A program made the position numbers and the translations under genes. The notes beneath the pieces are model-generated. The model had not been told where the DNA came from, searched no databases, and saw only the letters and a list, made by a program, of their open reading frames with translations. A stretch of 41,442 nucleotides of DNA from Fibrobacter sp. UWR4 (GTDB lineage Bacteria > Fibrobacterota > Fibrobacteria > Fibrobacterales > Fibrobacteraceae), in NCBI RefSeq assembly GCF_003149045.1, contig NZ_QGDU01000031.1, forward strand, positions 1 through 41,442, read 5' to 3'. The first letter of the stretch is position 1; every line of letters starts with the position of its first letter. This document shows positions 21,236 through 30,367 of the stretch, one piece after another.

Positions 21236-23584
21236 ATGATGTTTCGTTCCGTAATTTGCGTTCTCGTATTTGCCGCCTGCGCTGTTTTCGCTGCGACCCC
21301 CACGCTAATTTCCGGTGTGGTCCTGGAAGCGGAAACCGACCTGCCTATTAAGGGCGTTACCATCACTTACGCTTCTGGTAAGTCCGTTGGTGAAACTAAC
21401 TCCGAAGGCCGCTTCGAATATACGGTCAACACCTCCAACGCCTCCCTGGTCTTTAAAAAGGATGGCTTCGACAGTGTCCTGGTGGAACTTCAGGATTTCG
21501 CAGACCTTTTTGACATGGTGGTGACTCTCAGTACCAACGTACGCAACCTGGGTGCCAGCACCATCATCGGTGGCGGTGCAGAAAAGGTCCAATGGAACGT
21601 CGAACGCAAGATCAATCTGGACAAACTGGAAGATGCCGCAGGCATGCGCTTCGACCTTACGGAACATCTGAGCCAGATGCCGGGTATTTCCGGCCAGAAG
21701 GATTTTAGTAGCGCGCTTTATTACGATGGCTCCCGCGCAGGGGACGTGGCCTATCACTTGGGCCGCCTCCGCATTCCTAACATGCGCCATCTGGATGTAG
21801 GCTTCCCCGGAAATCTCTCCATCATTAATCCGCACATCCTGAGCGGTATCGAAATTCACGACCACTACGGTGCAGGTCCCATTGGTCAGGGCCTTGCCAC
21901 GTCCGTACAGTACCTGCCGGAACAGACCAAGGGTGAATGGGGCCTGAAGGGCGCCGCCGGCATTACCATGCAGGAAGTGGTGGTAGACGCCCCCTGGATG
22001 TTCTGGGATAGCTTCCGCTTCGCCTTCCGCCGTCTGGATGGTGAAATGCTCAAGAACCTGGGTGAAAAGTTCTTCACGGAATTCAACAAGCGCTCCGACG
22101 ACTGCAAGGAATGCAAGGTCAAGAACTCCGATCCTTTCGATCTGGAAGCCATCGACGTCTACGCCCAGTTTAACGGCTCTGACTCCCTGGGTAACACTTG
22201 GGCCATCCGCACCCTCTACAGTTCCGACGTCTATAGCATTAGCCAGGATACATCCAACACCTACGACGAAGTCAACAACATTGACATTATCTCCGGCGAG
22301 CAGAACTACCTGGTCCTGGGACTGGAATACGATTCCCGCTTTGGAACCAGCTTCCACGGTGGCCTGGTCCGGGAATACATGAGCGATACCCTCCGCGATA
22401 CCACCGGATTCCGCAACACCGCCGAAGGCATGAACAAGACATTCATCGACGGTTACGAACTGACCCACACCACCATTAGCGGCGGCGTGGACAAGAAGTA
22501 CGATGAAAAACTCCTGGGCGCAAACATCAGCGGCGCCCTCCTTTACGAACACCACATCCTGGAACGCGACTATCCCGGCTTTGGCGCTCCCATTAGCGAA
22601 GACTACCAGACCGGCGTCATTTCTGGTGTAGGCCGTTTCAACTGGAAGCAGGACTACTCTCAGCAAATCTTCTCCGTAGGTGCGGTTGCTGACTGGGGCG
22701 AACACGATGCCGCTCCCACCGTTTCCTTGGATTACGAGCAGAACCTTTCCAAGGTAGATACCGCCTATTGGCGCCTGTTCGCAAACGCCGCCTATCGTGG
22801 TGACTGGAAGCCTTATCTGGACGATGGCGAACTGACTGGCCGCCTGGAAACCGGCGCTTCCGCAAAGGTGGGCCTGGGTTACAACTCCAAGTACATCGTG
22901 GGTCAGGGTGCCGTGTTCGGCCGTTACTATGTGGATCCCCTGCTGCCCATGCCTAAGGCCTACGCCCAGTACAAGGACATTACCCCTGTGGATTACGCCT
23001 GGGTCATGGGTGCATCCGGCAACCTGGAATTCAAGACCAGCCATCACTTCTCCATGGCGACCAACGTAAGTTCCGTCTATGGCGAATACGAACTGGACAA
23101 CGGCAACTCCCTGCCCTGGGAAGCCAACTCCCGCTTCGACATCGTATCCCACTTCCGCTATTACCCCCGCAAGGATTCCATCGTGTCTGTGATCCTCACT
23201 CATCACGCCGCCTTGCACCGCCCGCTGTACTACTACCAGATCAATCCTTCCAATCCGGCCACCCGGGATAACGGCACCCGCTGCCTGAAGGACTTCAACA
23301 AGTTCACGGACCTGTACCGCACCGACGTCCGCGTGAACCTGGATCTGCACGGCAAGAAGAACTTCTTCCGCAGCGCCCGCTTCTACCTGGAAGTGGACAA
23401 CATCTTTGCCAACCTGGATGTGGACGCCCTCAAGTTCCTGGGCTCCGAAAACGGCCGCGAACGCTCCTGGGTCACCCGCGATACCGACAAGGATGTGACC
23501 AACGGCTACGACCTGGTGCCCTTCATCGCCAAGGGCATGGGACTCTTCGTTCAGTTCGGCGTGGAAGTCATGCTGGGCATTTAG
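21236..23584 (+). CDS. TonB-dependent receptor-like outer-membrane protein
   Basis: 782 residues. The signal peptide is VICVLVFAACAVFA. A CarboxypepD_reg-like beta-sandwich follows at about 24-95 (SGVVLEAETDLPIKGVTI, FKKDGFDSVLVEL). A plug-like domain covers about 120-230 (TEHLSQMPGISGQKDFSSAL, IEIHDHYGAGPIGQGLATSV). A long C-terminal beta barrel ends VQFGVEVMLGI. This is the order seen in SusC/TonB-dependent transporters that take up glycans or metal chelates. No clear TonB box was identified. The dipeptidase-like gene begins 3 bp after the stop, so the two are co-transcribed and may serve the same uptake or wall-turnover role. Confidence 0.8.
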   Translation: MMFRSVICVLVFAACAVFAATPTLISGVVLEAETDLPIKGVTITYASGKSVGETNSEGRFEYTVNTSNASLVFKKDGFDSVLVELQDFADLFDMVVTLSTNVRNLGASTIIGGGAEKVQWNVERKINLDKLEDAAGMRFDLTEHLSQMPGISGQKDFSSALYYDGSRAGDVAYHLGRLRIPNMRHLDVGFPGNLSIINPHILSGIEIHDHYGAGPIGQGLATSVQYLPEQTKGEWGLKGAAGITMQEVVVDAPWMFWDSFRFAFRRLDGEMLKNLGEKFFTEFNKRSDDCKECKVKNSDPFDLEAIDVYAQFNGSDSLGNTWAIRTLYSSDVYSISQDTSNTYDEVNNIDIISGEQNYLVLGLEYDSRFGTSFHGGLVREYMSDTLRDTTGFRNTAEGMNKTFIDGYELTHTTISGGVDKKYDEKLLGANISGALLYEHHILERDYPGFGAPISEDYQTGVISGVGRFNWKQDYSQQIFSVGAVADWGEHDAAPTVSLDYEQNLSKVDTAYWRLFANAAYRGDWKPYLDDGELTGRLETGASAKVGLGYNSKYIVGQGAVFGRYYVDPLLPMPKAYAQYKDITPVDYAWVMGASGNLEFKTSHHFSMATNVSSVYGEYELDNGNSLPWEANSRFDIVSHFRYYPRKDSIVSVILTHHAALHRPLYYYQINPSNPATRDNGTRCLKDFNKFTDLYRTDVRVNLDLHGKKNFFRSARFYLEVDNIFANLDVDALKFLGSENGRERSWVTRDTDKDVTNGYDLVPFIAKGMGLFVQFGVEVMLGI

Positions 23585-23587
23585 TTC

Positions 23588-24310
23588 GTGAAACAACTTG
23601 CTTTAATTTTTTTGGCCCTGGTTGGGTTTTGCTCCGCCCATCCTACGGACAGCCTGTTTGTTCCGCCGAAGCCTGCGGAACCCAAGCGCTTTTGCGAAGA
23701 GGTTCAACGCTGGATTGCCTACGCCGAAAAAAGCAAGGACCTGGTGGAAATCACCCACATGGACGGGCTCCGCATGGACTTACGTTACGGGACTTTTAAC
23801 AACGTAACGGGTCACGATTTGTACTGCGGGGAACAGCGGGCATTTGTCCGCAAGGAAGCTTTCGCAATGCTTCAGAAAAGCATTGCCTACATGAAGAAAA
23901 CCATGCCGGGTTCAGTGCTGGTAATCTTCGACGCTTCCCGCCCGATATACGCTCAGGCGGCCCTCAAGAAAACCGTCCAGGGCACCGCCTACTCCGCCTA
24001 TGTTTCGTCCCCCGTGAAAGGCGGTCTCCATAATTTCGGGCTAGCTCTGGACCTGTCCATTACCGACGAAAACGGCAACCTTCTGGATATGGGCACCGAT
24101 TTTGACTCCTTTGAACGTTGTGCTGGATCCGTAGGGGAGGCAGACGCCTTGAAGTCGGGCCGTCTCACTCAGGAACAAATCGCCAACCGCAATAAACTGC
24201 GCCGTGTCATGGGCCGCGCGGGATGGGTTCCGCTAGGTAGCGAGTGGTGGCATTTTAACGCCTATACCCGCGCCTATACCTACGAAAATTTCCCGAAATT
24301 CCCGCTCTAA
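23588..24310 (+). CDS. D-alanyl-D-alanine dipeptidase-like protein (peptidase M15D, VanX/DdpX type)
   Basis: 240 residues starting with GTG 23588, 3 bp after the receptor stop. The signal peptide is QLALIFLALVGFCSA. Zinc-ligand and catalytic motifs of the VanX family are present: DASRPIYAQ (conserved Arg), GLHNFGLALDLSI (His and Asp ligands) and EWWHFNAY (catalytic Glu and His ligand). It would cleave D-Ala-D-Ala in the periplasm. In Gram-negatives such enzymes recycle wall peptides rather than confer glycopeptide resistance. No VanH/VanA genes are nearby, so a resistance role is not supported. Confidence 0.85.
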   Translation: MKQLALIFLALVGFCSAHPTDSLFVPPKPAEPKRFCEEVQRWIAYAEKSKDLVEITHMDGLRMDLRYGTFNNVTGHDLYCGEQRAFVRKEAFAMLQKSIAYMKKTMPGSVLVIFDASRPIYAQAALKKTVQGTAYSAYVSSPVKGGLHNFGLALDLSITDENGNLLDMGTDFDSFERCAGSVGEADALKSGRLTQEQIANRNKLRRVMGRAGWVPLGSEWWHFNAYTRAYTYENFPKFPL

Positions 24311-24319
24311 TTTGCCATA

Positions 24320-24475
24320 TACCCCTCGCGACGCCACCTGACGCCCAAAAGATGCCACCTGACGCCCATCATATATTCTATAATTTGTAACGAAATGTTT
24401 AAGATTCGTCTTGTGGTCGGCGACGCCCCCTCCTGACGCTGGTGTGACGACCCCTCCTGACGCTGTAGTCTTTTT
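24320..24475. repeat. Short imperfect repeats in the rfbD upstream region
   Basis: The 255-bp gap 24311-24566 contains GACGCCACCTGACGCCCA and GATGCCACCTGACGCCCA back to back (about 24330-24368). Next come GACGCCCCCTCCTGACGCTG and GACGACCCCTCCTGACGCTG (about 24422-24467). The word CTGACGCC recurs in the expanded part of the nitrilase-like gene. A TATAAT at 24379-24384 lies between the two repeat pairs and may be the -10 of rfbD, though no strong -35 is seen. Confidence 0.6.
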
Positions 24476-24500
24476 CGGCGGCTCTGGAACGAGACTGCCG

Positions 24501-24520
24501 ATGCTGACCTTCGTCAGCAT
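24501..24520. repeat. REP-like hairpin before rfbD
   Basis: ATGCTGAC-CTTC-GTCAGCAT is a perfect 8-bp stem with a CTTC tetraloop and no T-run. It lies 46 bp upstream of the rfbD start. This is a typical repetitive extragenic palindrome shape. It could attenuate or stabilise the leader transcript. Confidence 0.6.
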
Positions 24521-24566
24521 GACTGTGGCATGACGGGGGGACGGACGATGACAAATTGGAGAGAAT

Positions 24567-25478
24567 ATGAAATTCTTTGTAACGGGTGTAAATGGCCAGC
24601 TGGGCCATGACGTCATGAATGAACTGCTGAAGCGCGGCCACCAGGGGGTGGGTTCCGACATCGCTCCTGCATACGCAGGTGTTGCCGACGGTTCTGCCGT
24701 TACAACTGCGGAATATCGCCAGCTGGATATTACGGACTCCGTTGCTGTAGACAAGGTCCTTAAGGAAGTGAATGCGGATGCTGTCATTCATTGTGCTGCA
24801 TGGACCGCAGTGGACATGGCCGAAGATGATGAACTGGTTGCGAAGGTCCGCGCCATTAACGCCGGCGGCACCCAGAACATTGCAGACGCTTGCCACCATC
24901 TGAACTGCAAGATGACCTACATCAGCACCGACTACGTATTTAATGGTCAGGGTACAGAACCCTGGAAGCCGGACTGCAAGGACTATAAGCCTCTGAACGT
25001 TTATGGCCAGACCAAGCTGGAAGGGGAGTTGGCTGTTGCTAACACTCTGGAAAAGTATTTCATTGTCCGTATCGCATGGGTGTTCGGCCTTAACGGCAAG
25101 AACTTCATTAAGACCATGATCAACGTCGGTAAGACCCACGACACCGTTCGCGTGGTAAACGACCAGATTGGTACCCCCACCTACACCTACGACTTGGCTC
25201 GCCTGTTGGTGGACATGAACGAAACCGAAAAGTATGGCTACTACCACGCCACCAACGAAGGCGGATTCATTAGCTGGTACGACTTTACCTGTGAAATTTA
25301 CAAGCAGGCTGGCATGAACACCAAGGTGGTGCCCGTGACCACCGCAGAATATGGCTTGAGCAAGGCCGCCCGCCCCTTCAACAGCCGTCTGGACAAGAGC
25401 AAACTTGTTGAAGCAGGCTTTAAGCCCCTGCCCACCTGGCAGGACGCCCTCAGCCGTTACCTAAAGGAATTGTCGTAG
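24567..25478 (+). CDS. rfbD: dTDP-4-dehydrorhamnose reductase
   Basis: 303 residues. It is an extended SDR with N-terminal NADPH loop VTGVNGQLGHDV (about 5-16), VIHCAAWTAVDMAEDD, the STDYVFNG motif and YGQTKLEGE with the catalytic Tyr-x-x-x-Lys. ARPFNSRLDKSKL near the C-terminus is diagnostic for RfbD/RmlD. It performs the last step of dTDP-L-rhamnose synthesis. GGAGAG lies before the ATG, and the UDP-sugar epimerase gene follows after 5 bp. rfbA, rfbC and rfbB lie 3-7 kb downstream, so the four rhamnose genes are split by an epimerase and an OmpA gene. Confidence 0.93.
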   Translation: MKFFVTGVNGQLGHDVMNELLKRGHQGVGSDIAPAYAGVADGSAVTTAEYRQLDITDSVAVDKVLKEVNADAVIHCAAWTAVDMAEDDELVAKVRAINAGGTQNIADACHHLNCKMTYISTDYVFNGQGTEPWKPDCKDYKPLNVYGQTKLEGELAVANTLEKYFIVRIAWVFGLNGKNFIKTMINVGKTHDTVRVVNDQIGTPTYTYDLARLLVDMNETEKYGYYHATNEGGFISWYDFTCEIYKQAGMNTKVVPVTTAEYGLSKAARPFNSRLDKSKLVEAGFKPLPTWQDALSRYLKELS

Positions 25479-25483
25479 AAAAT

Positions 25484-26521
25484 ATGAAGATCTTGGTAAC
25501 AGGTGCAGCCGGTTTTATCGGCTCGAAATTGATGTACATGCTGGCTGAACGTGGCGACACGGTAGTGGGTGTGGACAACATCAATGACTATTACGACGTG
25601 CGCCTTAAGTACGGTCGTCTGCGAGAATGTGGCATTGAATACCATAACGCAGAAATTCCCTTCGGTACGGAAATCCAGAGCAGCAAGTTCGAAAACTGCC
25701 GCTTTATCCGCCTGTCCATTGACGATAAGGCCTCCCTGGATGAACTGTTCCAGAAGGAAAACTTCGACAAGGTGGTAAACCTGGCAGCCCAGGCCGGCGT
25801 CCGCTATTCCATTACCAACCCCTACGCCTACATGCAGAGCAACCTGGTGGGGTTCCTGAATATCCTGGAAGCCTGCCGCCATTTTAAAACCAAGCACTTG
25901 ATCTTTGCTTCGTCTAGTTCCGTTTACGGCCTGAATACCAAGGTCCCCTATAACGAAACGGATAAGGTGGATTCCCCGGTAAGCCTTTACGCCGCCAGCA
26001 AAAAGAGCAATGAGCTCATGGCGCACTCCTACAGCAAGCTGTACAACCTGCCGGTAACAGGGCTACGCTTCTTTACGGTGTATGGACCCTGGGGGCGCCC
26101 CGATATGTCTCCCATGCTCTTTGCCAAGGCCATTAGTAAGGGTGAACCCATTAAGGTCTTTAATAACGGCGACATGATCCGCGACTTTACCTACATCGAT
26201 GACATTGTGGAAGGCACCATCCATGTGGTGGACCGCACCCCCGATGCAGCCGCCTGCGAAAACAATGTGGCCTACAAGATTTATAACATCGGCTGCAGTC
26301 ACCCCGTAAAATTGATGGATTTCATTAGCGAAATCGAAAATGCCTATGGGGAACCTGCTAAAAAGGAATTTTTGCCCATGCAGCCCGGTGACGTGTACCA
26401 GACCAATGCGGACACGACCCGATTGGAGACAGAATGCGGTTATAAGCCCCATTGGAGCCTCCATGATGGCATTTCTCAGTTCATGCAGTGGTATAAAAGC
26501 GATAAGAACCCGCTTAAATAG
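25484..26521 (+). CDS. NAD-dependent epimerase, probable UDP-glucuronate 4-epimerase
   Basis: 345 residues. It has GAAGFIGSKLMYMLAERG (NAD loop), the characteristic VGVDNINDYYDVRLKYGRL, LAAQAGVRYSI, SSSVYGLN and YAASKKSNELMAHSY (Tyr-x-x-x-Lys), then GLRFFTVYGPWGRPDM. The NDYYDxxLK and AGVRYS patterns are typical of UDP-GlcA 4-epimerases that make UDP-galacturonate (as in LpsL/Cap1J). It is overlapped with rfbD by operon structure (5-bp gap). UDP-GlcNAc or GDP-sugar specificity cannot be excluded. Confidence 0.85.
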   Translation: MKILVTGAAGFIGSKLMYMLAERGDTVVGVDNINDYYDVRLKYGRLRECGIEYHNAEIPFGTEIQSSKFENCRFIRLSIDDKASLDELFQKENFDKVVNLAAQAGVRYSITNPYAYMQSNLVGFLNILEACRHFKTKHLIFASSSSVYGLNTKVPYNETDKVDSPVSLYAASKKSNELMAHSYSKLYNLPVTGLRFFTVYGPWGRPDMSPMLFAKAISKGEPIKVFNNGDMIRDFTYIDDIVEGTIHVVDRTPDAAACENNVAYKIYNIGCSHPVKLMDFISEIENAYGEPAKKEFLPMQPGDVYQTNADTTRLETECGYKPHWSLHDGISQFMQWYKSDKNPLK

Positions 26522-26562
26522 TTTATATTTAAAACGAAAGTTTACAAACAAAAGGTGGATTA

Positions 26563-28644
26563 ATGAAGAATACTCTTAAAACCGTAGTTGCCGGCTCCCT
26601 GATGGCGGCCGGCCTTGCATGTGCCCAGACGGGCCTCGGTGGCGGTTCTGAAGGTTTGCACCAGATGAATGCAAACACTTTGGGCCAGTGGGGCGTGACC
26701 TTTGGTGCAGGTGGCAACATTTCTTTCGATAGCTGGGCTTTGGCCAGCGGCGGCTATATTTACGACAAGACCGCCAAGGAAGCCATTTACCTGAACGAAT
26801 CCGCAATCTCCATCGATGCAAACGTCAATGCCGCCATCGGTCTTACCAACTGGTGGGACGTTGGTGTTGCTTTGCCCATTTACTTTGATATGGGTACCGA
26901 CAACAAGAACCGCATTGGCGATAACGGCATGACCGACGTTGCCATTGGCGACCTGGAAGCCTGGATGAAGTTTAACCTGGTGGGCCGTAACGAAGGTTTC
27001 TTTAGACTGGCCTTGATGGCCAACTTCTACGCACCTACCGGTTCCGAAGAAGCTGGCTTCCGCCCCCGTCATTCCTGGTACTTGAGCAATACGACCACTC
27101 CTTACACCTTGGGCGATTACGCTGCCGGTGGTAGCCTGATTTTCTCCTTCAATGGTCGTAAGGTTCATTGGAATACTCAAATTGGTTATGTGCAGCCCTT
27201 CAATACAGACGACTATTCCGGCTCTGTAATTTATAGCACTGCATTCAATTACCTGCCTGCTAAGTTCATTGACCTGTTCCTGGAATTCTCCGGCGAAGCT
27301 CATATTAACGACATGCGCGCTCCCATTGACCCCACGGTTGATCCTATGATCATTACCCCGGGTCTTCGCCTCCACCTGTCCGACAATATTGACCTGGCTC
27401 TGGGTGTAGATGTGGGTGCCCGTATCTTCAAGAACCTGGAAATGGATGCTGTCAAGGATCGTGAAGAAAAGGATGGCTTTGAAATCAATGTCAAGGATAA
27501 CAAGGGTACTCTTACCTATGGTTACTCCTCTTCTCCGCTGCTGGCTGCTACTGCTGCTGTTACCTGGAACTTTGGTGGCTACAACAACAAGGCCGAAGAA
27601 GAAAAGGCTCGCGTCAAGGAAATGATCGAAAAGCGTGCCCAGGAAAAGCTGGACTCCGCCATGGCATTGGTCAAGCCTGAAGTTCGCGTCGATACCGTTG
27701 CCAAGGTGGATACCATGGCTGTGGTGGATACCATTGCCAAGGTGGATACGGTCAAGACTATCGATACCGTGAAGACTGTAGATACCATTACCGTGAAGGA
27801 CCTGGTGGCAGACTCCCTGAACAAGGCCAAGATGGACTCTGTCAAGGCTGTGAACGATTCCCTGGCTAACCTCTCTGCTGATGCCGATGGCGATGGCGTG
27901 CCCAATATGGTGGACCGTTGCCCGGATACTCCGGCTGGCATTAAGGTGGGCGCCGATGGTTGCGAAGTGGATACCGATAACGATGGTGTCGTGGATTCCA
28001 AGGACCAGTGCCCTGCTTCTACTCCTGGCGCTCCGGTGGATGCCAACGGCTGCGAAATCGACGAAGACGGTGACGGCGTTGTGGATGTAAAGGACAAGTG
28101 CCCCGCAACCCTCAGCGAAGTGGAAGTGGATGCCGAAGGCTGCCCCACCAACAAGGACGAAGACCTGACCAAGCTCCAGGCCCAGATCAAGTTCACCAAG
28201 GGCAAGGCTAAGCTGTCCAAGGCTACCATGAAGGTGCTGGACAAGGTGGTCGCCCTCAAGATGAGCCGTAAGGACCTGCGTATCGAAGTCCAGGCCCATA
28301 CCGACGAAATGGGTGTGGATGCCGAAGACAATCAGGAACTGTCCGAAAAGCGTGCCAAGGCCATCATGGATTACATGGTCAAGAAGGGTGTTCCCTCCAA
28401 GCATGTCCGTGCCGTTGGCCTGGGCGATACCCAGCTGGTGGTACCTGTGAAGGCTCCCAAGAAGGGCAAGAAGTTCAAGGCTAACCCCAAGAACACCCGC
28501 GTAGTCCTTGCTCCCCATGTAAAGAAGCCTAAGGCTCAGCAGCCTGCAGCAGAAGCAGCCCCGGCTGCACAGCCCGCAGCCCCTGCCGCTGAAGCAGCAC
28601 CTGCCGCTCAGCCTGCTGCACCGGCACCTGCCGCTGCCAAGTAA
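26563..28644 (+). CDS. OmpA-family protein with thrombospondin type 3 repeats
   Basis: 693 residues. A signal peptide ends near GLACAQ. An N-terminal beta-barrel-like region runs to about residue 345. A coiled or extended spacer at about 370-425 is built from VDT-x-x-K-type repeats (VAKVDTMAVVDTIAKVDT). Three to four Ca2+-binding TSP3 repeats (DADGDGVPNMVDRCPDTP type, with paired Cys) span about 441-540. The OmpA C-terminal peptidoglycan-binding domain lies at about 541-655 (VQAHTDEMG, LSEKRAKAIMDYM, NTRVVL). The tail is Ala/Pro rich. It tethers the outer membrane to the wall. The position between sugar-nucleotide genes is unusual, but it has its own terminator at 28668. Confidence 0.92.
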   Translation: MKNTLKTVVAGSLMAAGLACAQTGLGGGSEGLHQMNANTLGQWGVTFGAGGNISFDSWALASGGYIYDKTAKEAIYLNESAISIDANVNAAIGLTNWWDVGVALPIYFDMGTDNKNRIGDNGMTDVAIGDLEAWMKFNLVGRNEGFFRLALMANFYAPTGSEEAGFRPRHSWYLSNTTTPYTLGDYAAGGSLIFSFNGRKVHWNTQIGYVQPFNTDDYSGSVIYSTAFNYLPAKFIDLFLEFSGEAHINDMRAPIDPTVDPMIITPGLRLHLSDNIDLALGVDVGARIFKNLEMDAVKDREEKDGFEINVKDNKGTLTYGYSSSPLLAATAAVTWNFGGYNNKAEEEKARVKEMIEKRAQEKLDSAMALVKPEVRVDTVAKVDTMAVVDTIAKVDTVKTIDTVKTVDTITVKDLVADSLNKAKMDSVKAVNDSLANLSADADGDGVPNMVDRCPDTPAGIKVGADGCEVDTDNDGVVDSKDQCPASTPGAPVDANGCEIDEDGDGVVDVKDKCPATLSEVEVDAEGCPTNKDEDLTKLQAQIKFTKGKAKLSKATMKVLDKVVALKMSRKDLRIEVQAHTDEMGVDAEDNQELSEKRAKAIMDYMVKKGVPSKHVRAVGLGDTQLVVPVKAPKKGKKFKANPKNTRVVLAPHVKKPKAQQPAAEAAPAAQPAAPAAEAAPAAQPAAPAPAAAK

Positions 28645-28667
28645 GCTTTATACATAAGAGCGTAACG

Positions 28668-28701
28668 AAGCCCGTTTCCTTGATTGGGAGCGGGCTTTTT
28701 T
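28668..28701 (+). terminator. Intrinsic terminator after the OmpA gene
   Basis: AAGCCCG (28668-28674) pairs with CGGGCTT (28691-28697), helped by an inner TTTCC/GGGAG pairing, and is followed by six T. It separates the OmpA transcript from rfbA. Confidence 0.85.
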
Positions 28702-28732
28702 ATATCTTTTTACTTACAAAATAGGAGCCTCT

Positions 28733-29620
28733 ATGAAAGGTATCGTACTTGCCGGTGGTTCTGGCACACGCCTTTACCCCCTGACCATGGTCACCAGTAA
28801 GCAGCTGTTGCCTGTTTACGACAAGCCCATGATCTATTACCCTCTGTCCACCTTGATGTTGGCTGGTATTCGTGATATCCTCATTATCTCCACTCCTACG
28901 GATTTGCCTAACTTTGAACGGCTTTTGGGGGATGGCTCCTCCATGGGCTTGAACCTCTCTTACAAGGTGCAGCCTAGCCCCGATGGCTTGGCCCAGGCCT
29001 TTATTTTAGGGGAAGAATTCATTGGCGATGATTGCTGCGCCATGGTGCTTGGCGATAATATTTTCTATGGAAACGGCTTTAGCCCCCTCCTTAAGGCTGC
29101 CGTAAAAAATGCCGAGGAAAATGGCCGAGCCAGTGTGTTCGGTTACTATGTAGATGACCCAGAACGCTTTGGCGTGGTGGAATTTGACTCCGCAGGCAAG
29201 GTGATTTCTGTAGAAGAAAAACCAAAGGAACCTAAGAGCAACTACGCTATTACAGGCTTGTATTTTTACGATAATCGCGTGGCTAAGTTCGCCAAGGAGC
29301 AAAAGCCTAGCGCCCGTGGGGAACTGGAAATTACGGACCTGAACAAGACCTACCTGGATATGGGCGAACTGGATGTAAAGTTACTGGGTCGTGGTTTTGC
29401 CTGGCTAGATACTGGTACCATGGATAGCTTGATTGAAGCAGGTGATTTCGTTCGCATGGTAGAGAGTCGCCAGGGAATCCAGATTTCTGCAGTAGAAGAA
29501 ATCGCTTACATTAACGGATGGATTACTAAGGAAAAACTTTTGGAATCTGCAGCCAAGTACGGCAAGAGCCCCTATGGCCAGCATTTAAGAAAAGTCGCAG
29601 AAGGAAAGATTAGGTATTAG
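28733..29620 (+). CDS. rfbA: Glucose-1-phosphate thymidylyltransferase
   Basis: 295 residues. The nucleotidyltransferase loop is [16 protein letters not shown] (residues 3-18). [20 protein letters not shown], then [23 protein letters not shown] and [20 protein letters not shown] are the standard RmlA/RfbA blocks. ITKEKLLE...YG occurs at the C-terminus. It makes dTDP-glucose from dTTP and glucose-1-phosphate. GGAG lies before the ATG. The TAG stop merges directly into an inverted array of 7-bp repeats. Confidence 0.96.
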   Translation: MKGIVLAGGSGTRLYPLTMVTSKQLLPVYDKPMIYYPLSTLMLAGIRDILIISTPTDLPNFERLLGDGSSMGLNLSYKVQPSPDGLAQAFILGEEFIGDDCCAMVLGDNIFYGNGFSPLLKAAVKNAEENGRASVFGYYVDDPERFGVVEFDSAGKVISVEEKPKEPKSNYAITGLYFYDNRVAKFAKEQKPSARGELEITDLNKTYLDMGELDVKLLGRGFAWLDTGTMDSLIEAGDFVRMVESRQGIQISAVEEIAYINGWITKEKLLESAAKYGKSPYGQHLRKVAEGKIRY

Positions 29621-29692
29621 TTAGGGTATAGGGTACAGGGTATAGGGTATAGGACTCAATCCCTAACCCCTAACCCCTAGACCCTGTCCCCT
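29618..29692. repeat. Inverted array of 7-bp repeats, no gene inside (AGGGTAT type)
   Basis: The array starts at the rfbA stop codon. The left arm (to 29653) has heptads AGGGTAT, AGGGTAC, AGGGTAT, AGGGTAT. A 7-nt centre (ACTCAAT) follows. The right arm (29661-29692) is the complement (CCCTAAC, CCCTAAC, CCCTAGA, CCCTGTC). Four GGG tracts with 4-nt loops on one strand could form a G-quadruplex as an alternative to the hairpin. It looks like an empty version of the gene-containing array pair at 30294-30755. Confidence 0.9.
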
Positions 29693-29722
29693 CAGACGAA
29701 TTTATTACGAGGTTCTTTTATC

Positions 29723-30295
29723 ATGGGAAAGTTTAATTTTATCAAGACATCTATCGAAGGTGTAACCATCGTAGAACCCACTGTTTACGGGGATCATCGT
29801 GGTTACTTTATGGAAACTTACAACAAGGCCGAGTTCGATGCTGCTGGCCTGGATATGGTTTTTGTTCAGGATAACGAATCCCGCTCCAAGAAGGGCGTAC
29901 TCCGCGGTCTCCACTTCCAGAAGAAGAACCCCCAGGGTAAGCTGGTGCGAGTGCTGGAAGGTGAAGTCTATGACGTAGCAGTGGACCTGCGTAAGGGGAG
30001 CCCTACTTTCGGTAAGTACGAAGGGGTTGTCCTTTCTGCGGAAAACAAGCGCCAGTTTTACATTCCCGAAGGCTTTGCTCATGGCTTTGTGGTCCTGAGC
30101 GAAACTGCGACTTTCGTTTATAAATGCACTCGTCTTTACGACCCCAAGGACGAAGGCGGCCTCTTCTGGAACGACCCTGCCATTGGCATTGAATGGCCTG
30201 TAGAAAAATTGGGCAACGGCTTCGAACCCCTCCTCAGCGAAAAGGACACCAAGAACCCCCTGCTCAAGGACCTTGGCTTCGCGTTTGAAATTTAG
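29723..30295 (+). CDS. rfbC: dTDP-4-dehydrorhamnose 3,5-epimerase
   Basis: 190 residues. It is a cupin-fold epimerase with EPTVYGDHRGYFMETYN, VQDNESRSKKGVLRGLHFQ (catalytic His in RGLHFQ), GKLVRVLEGEVYDVAVDLR, and the PEGFAHGFVVLSETATFVYKC block. It acts third in the dTDP-L-rhamnose pathway. It lies between rfbA and rfbB but is separated from each by 7-bp repeat arrays. A weak GAGG site lies upstream. The TAG stop is the first unit of the following array. Confidence 0.95.
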   Translation: MGKFNFIKTSIEGVTIVEPTVYGDHRGYFMETYNKAEFDAAGLDMVFVQDNESRSKKGVLRGLHFQKKNPQGKLVRVLEGEVYDVAVDLRKGSPTFGKYEGVVLSAENKRQFYIPEGFAHGFVVLSETATFVYKCTRLYDPKDEGGLFWNDPAIGIEWPVEKLGNGFEPLLSEKDTKNPLLKDLGFAFEI

Positions 30296-30367
30296 GGTAT
30301 AGGAATTAGAGACTAGAAATTAGAAACTAGAGATTAGGGTCTAGGGTACAGGGTATAGGGTATAGTT
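30294..30367. repeat. 7-bp repeat array, left flank of the four-helix-bundle gene
   Basis: About ten consecutive heptads in AG-phase: AGGGTAT, AGGAATT, AGAGACT, AGAAATT, AGAAACT, AGAGATT, AGGGTCT, AGGGTAC, AGGGTAT, AGGGTAT. They run from the rfbC stop to the base before ATG 30368. Consensus is AGRRWHY. The last units contain four GGG tracts with 4-nt loops and may also serve as a purine-rich ribosome-binding region. Confidence 0.9.

Noticed and set aside
21305-23596. Long minus-strand frame of 763 codons opposite the TonB-dependent receptor
   Set aside because: Shadow of high-GC third-position codon usage; no domain, no ribosome-binding site, and the plus strand shows signal peptide, plug and barrel.
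23588-24310. VanX-like gene read as vancomycin resistance
   Set aside because: No vanH/vanA/vanR/vanS genes nearby; a signal peptide and Gram-negative setting point to peptide recycling.
26560-28518. Minus-strand frame of 652 codons opposite the OmpA gene
   Set aside because: Shadow frame; His/Gly/Ile-rich translation of the complement of Asp/Lys/Val repeats.
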